Positions 5,691 to 6,928 of a stretch of 6,928 bases of DNA are shown here, one piece after another. This DNA is from Verrucomicrobiota bacterium. GTDB taxonomy: Bacteria; Verrucomicrobiota; Verrucomicrobiia; Verrucomicrobiales; Akkermansiaceae. Under the pieces are notes generated by a model, which was not told where the DNA came from, searched no databases, and saw nothing but the letters and a program-made list of their open reading frames with translations. Numbering within the stretch: position 1 is the first letter of the stretch; every line of letters starts with the position of its first letter. The stretch lies in the NCBI GenBank assembly GCA_026397695.1, contig JAPLUJ010000673.1, forward strand, positions 1 to 6,928, written 5' to 3'. The translations under genes were made by a program, and so were the position numbers.

Positions 5691-6928
5691 CTACTCCAAG
5701 GCAGGCCAGATGACTTTGCATTCCTTCTGTTCCACGAGTTTATCGTAGGAGCCGTAGAAGTCGCTGTTGCAGTCCATCCACAACGACAGGCGGTACATGT
5801 CCTGGGCGCTGAGTTTGAGGTCGTGATGGCCCTTTTTCAGCATCTGATAGAGCTTGCTGTTGCGGGCGCCGATCTGTCCCGGCTTGCTGTCGGGGATGCC
5901 GTCAAACACCGCGTTATCCCAGAAGAAGGTGAATGGGCGCAGTGACTTGTATGAGATGAAAAAGTCGCCGTTGTTCTTCATTTCACCCGGTTTCAGATCC
6001 GGGCATTTCTTGCCTTCGGCCATGCTCTTGGTGTGACACGGCACGCAGTTCTTATCCAGGACCGGTTGCACGAGGATGGGAAAACTGAAGGGTTTGGATC
6101 CCTCGACGTCTGGCTTCAACACCGAAGGCTGCCGCCGCATTGCCTTGGGCGAGCTAGGATTCATGCTATAGCCGGCGGTGGGTGAATTGTGACATCCGAG
6201 GCACGTCAGGGTTTCGCCCGGATGCACATAGGTGGCGCTGCGCATCGACTGCACCGCCACGCCATCGGCATCCAGCGCCTGGAAAAATACCGGCCGGTTC
6301 GCCGGCAGCTTGAAGTATGCGCTGCCATCATTCTCAACCGGGACGGTTCCGAGCACCATGCGGGCGCTCTTCTGATCGCCATAACCAATGCGCGGGTGGT
6401 TGGCGTAAGGAGTGGTTTTGGGCAGCAGTTGAATCACCCGCAGGGCGGTGATTTTCGGCAGATCCTTCATCGGATAGATGCTGTCGTAAACATTCATCAG
6501 CCCGACAATTCCGAAGTCCGGGATGGTCTTGGGATCCGGCGCCACGAACGTCGATCCGGGCATGAGCGGCTTGCCCACGGCGGTTAGATGGGGCATGGCG
6601 CGAGGAACCGGGCGTGGTTTGACGGGGATCGGGTCGAGACAGGAAATCTGGTCATCGCGATACACCAGTTCCTTGTTGCCGAAGGCGTCCACCAGATAGA
6701 TGCCGTAATTGTTAGCCGTGCCGGCGCTCGAACTGCTGTTAGGGTCATACACACAGAGGAAGAAATGTTCGCTCAACGGATAGGGTGCGGCATAATTGGC
6801 AGGCGGGCCATGGGTGCCGATCTCGGCTTCGGGGAACAACTGGTCGGGCGTCATGCGCTTGACCGGGCCCATCGCGTTGTCATCGGGCATCAGCGGATCC
6901 ACCAGAACGATGGAGCCATACGCCTGGC
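5691..6928 (-). CDS. HzsA-related (hydrazine synthase alpha-like) diheme protein, 5' end outside window
   Basis: At least 412 residues are encoded and the frame is open through the right edge, reading AYGSIVLVDPLMPDD and on, so the N-terminus is missing; the GTG at 6902 is internal. The part around VPVENDGSAYFKLPAN, FFQALDADGVAVQSMRSATY and VHPGETLTCLGCH resembles the middle domain of hydrazine synthase alpha. Two c-type heme motifs are seen: CLGCH (6203-6189) and CVPCH (6047-6033, after PILVQPVLDKN, typical of planctomycete-type cytochromes). The C-terminus LSLWMDCNSDFYG is the usual family ending, so the 3' end is complete. Heme attachment implies export to the periplasm. Relatives are widespread in Planctomycetes and Verrucomicrobia that do not perform anammox, so hydrazine synthesis should not be assumed; a redox role in the envelope is inferred. 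It converges on glnII with no visible terminator. Confidence 0.85.
   Translation of the reverse strand, partial: QAYGSIVLVDPLMPDDNAMGPVKRMTPDQLFPEAEIGTHGPPANYAAPYPLSEHFFLCVYDPNSSSSAGTANNYGIYLVDAFGNKELVYRDDQISCLDPIPVKPRPVPRAMPHLTAVGKPLMPGSTFVAPDPKTIPDFGIVGLMNVYDSIYPMKDLPKITALRVIQLLPKTTPYANHPRIGYGDQKSARMVLGTVPVENDGSAYFKLPANRPVFFQALDADGVAVQSMRSATYVHPGETLTCLGCHNSPTAGYSMNPSSPKAMRRQPSVLKPDVEGSKPFSFPILVQPVLDKNCVPCHTKSMAEGKKCPDLKPGEMKNNGDFFISYKSLRPFTFFWDNAVFDGIPDSKPGQIGARNSKLYQMLKKGHHDLKLSAQDMYRLSLWMDCNSDFYGSYDKLVEQKECKVIWPALE

Overview
The window looks like chromosome from a GC-rich member of the Planctomycetes-Verrucomicrobia group, most likely Verrucomicrobia. The reasons are a type II (eukaryote-like) glutamine synthetase, a protein resembling the hydrazine synthase alpha subunit with planctomycete-style c-heme motifs, a YlbF-family protein with a Cys/Gly tail, and start codons that mostly lack a Shine-Dalgarno sequence and follow C/A-rich leaders. 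This is inference from protein families; there is no rRNA or other direct marker.

Left part (20-2643, + strand): four consecutive genes of unrecognised function. The first three are chained by 4-base ATGA stop/start overlaps and the fourth follows after 43 bases. They encode a small soluble protein, a single-pass membrane protein with Pro/Ser-rich linkers, a Pro-rich protein with a signal peptide, and a protein with a hydrophobic N-terminus, two blocks of 12-bp tandem repeats and a coiled coil. Together they look like an uncharacterised envelope module.

Middle (2644-4539): a convergent gap with a GC-rich hairpin, then a minus-strand YlbF-family gene ending in a five-cysteine tail. Divergent from it is a two-gene unit encoding a very small kinase-like protein (HLDAEPRN and IDFE motifs) and a PP2C-type Ser/Thr phosphatase. 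The phosphatase reading frame is broken by one frameshift near 3992-4000, while all its conserved motifs remain on either side. Kinase and phosphatase could form a reversible phosphorylation pair.

Right part (4540-6928): a good match to a sigma-54 (-24/-12) promoter at 4561-4576 lies about 95 bases upstream of glnII (type II glutamine synthetase), pointing to nitrogen control. glnII converges, with only two bases between stop codons, on a minus-strand gene for an HzsA-like diheme protein whose 5' end lies beyond the window. There are no tRNA, rRNA, CRISPR or insertion-sequence features that I can support. The most interesting points are the unknown envelope module, the minimal kinase with its frameshifted phosphatase, the cysteine tail on YlbF, and the sigma-54 site.
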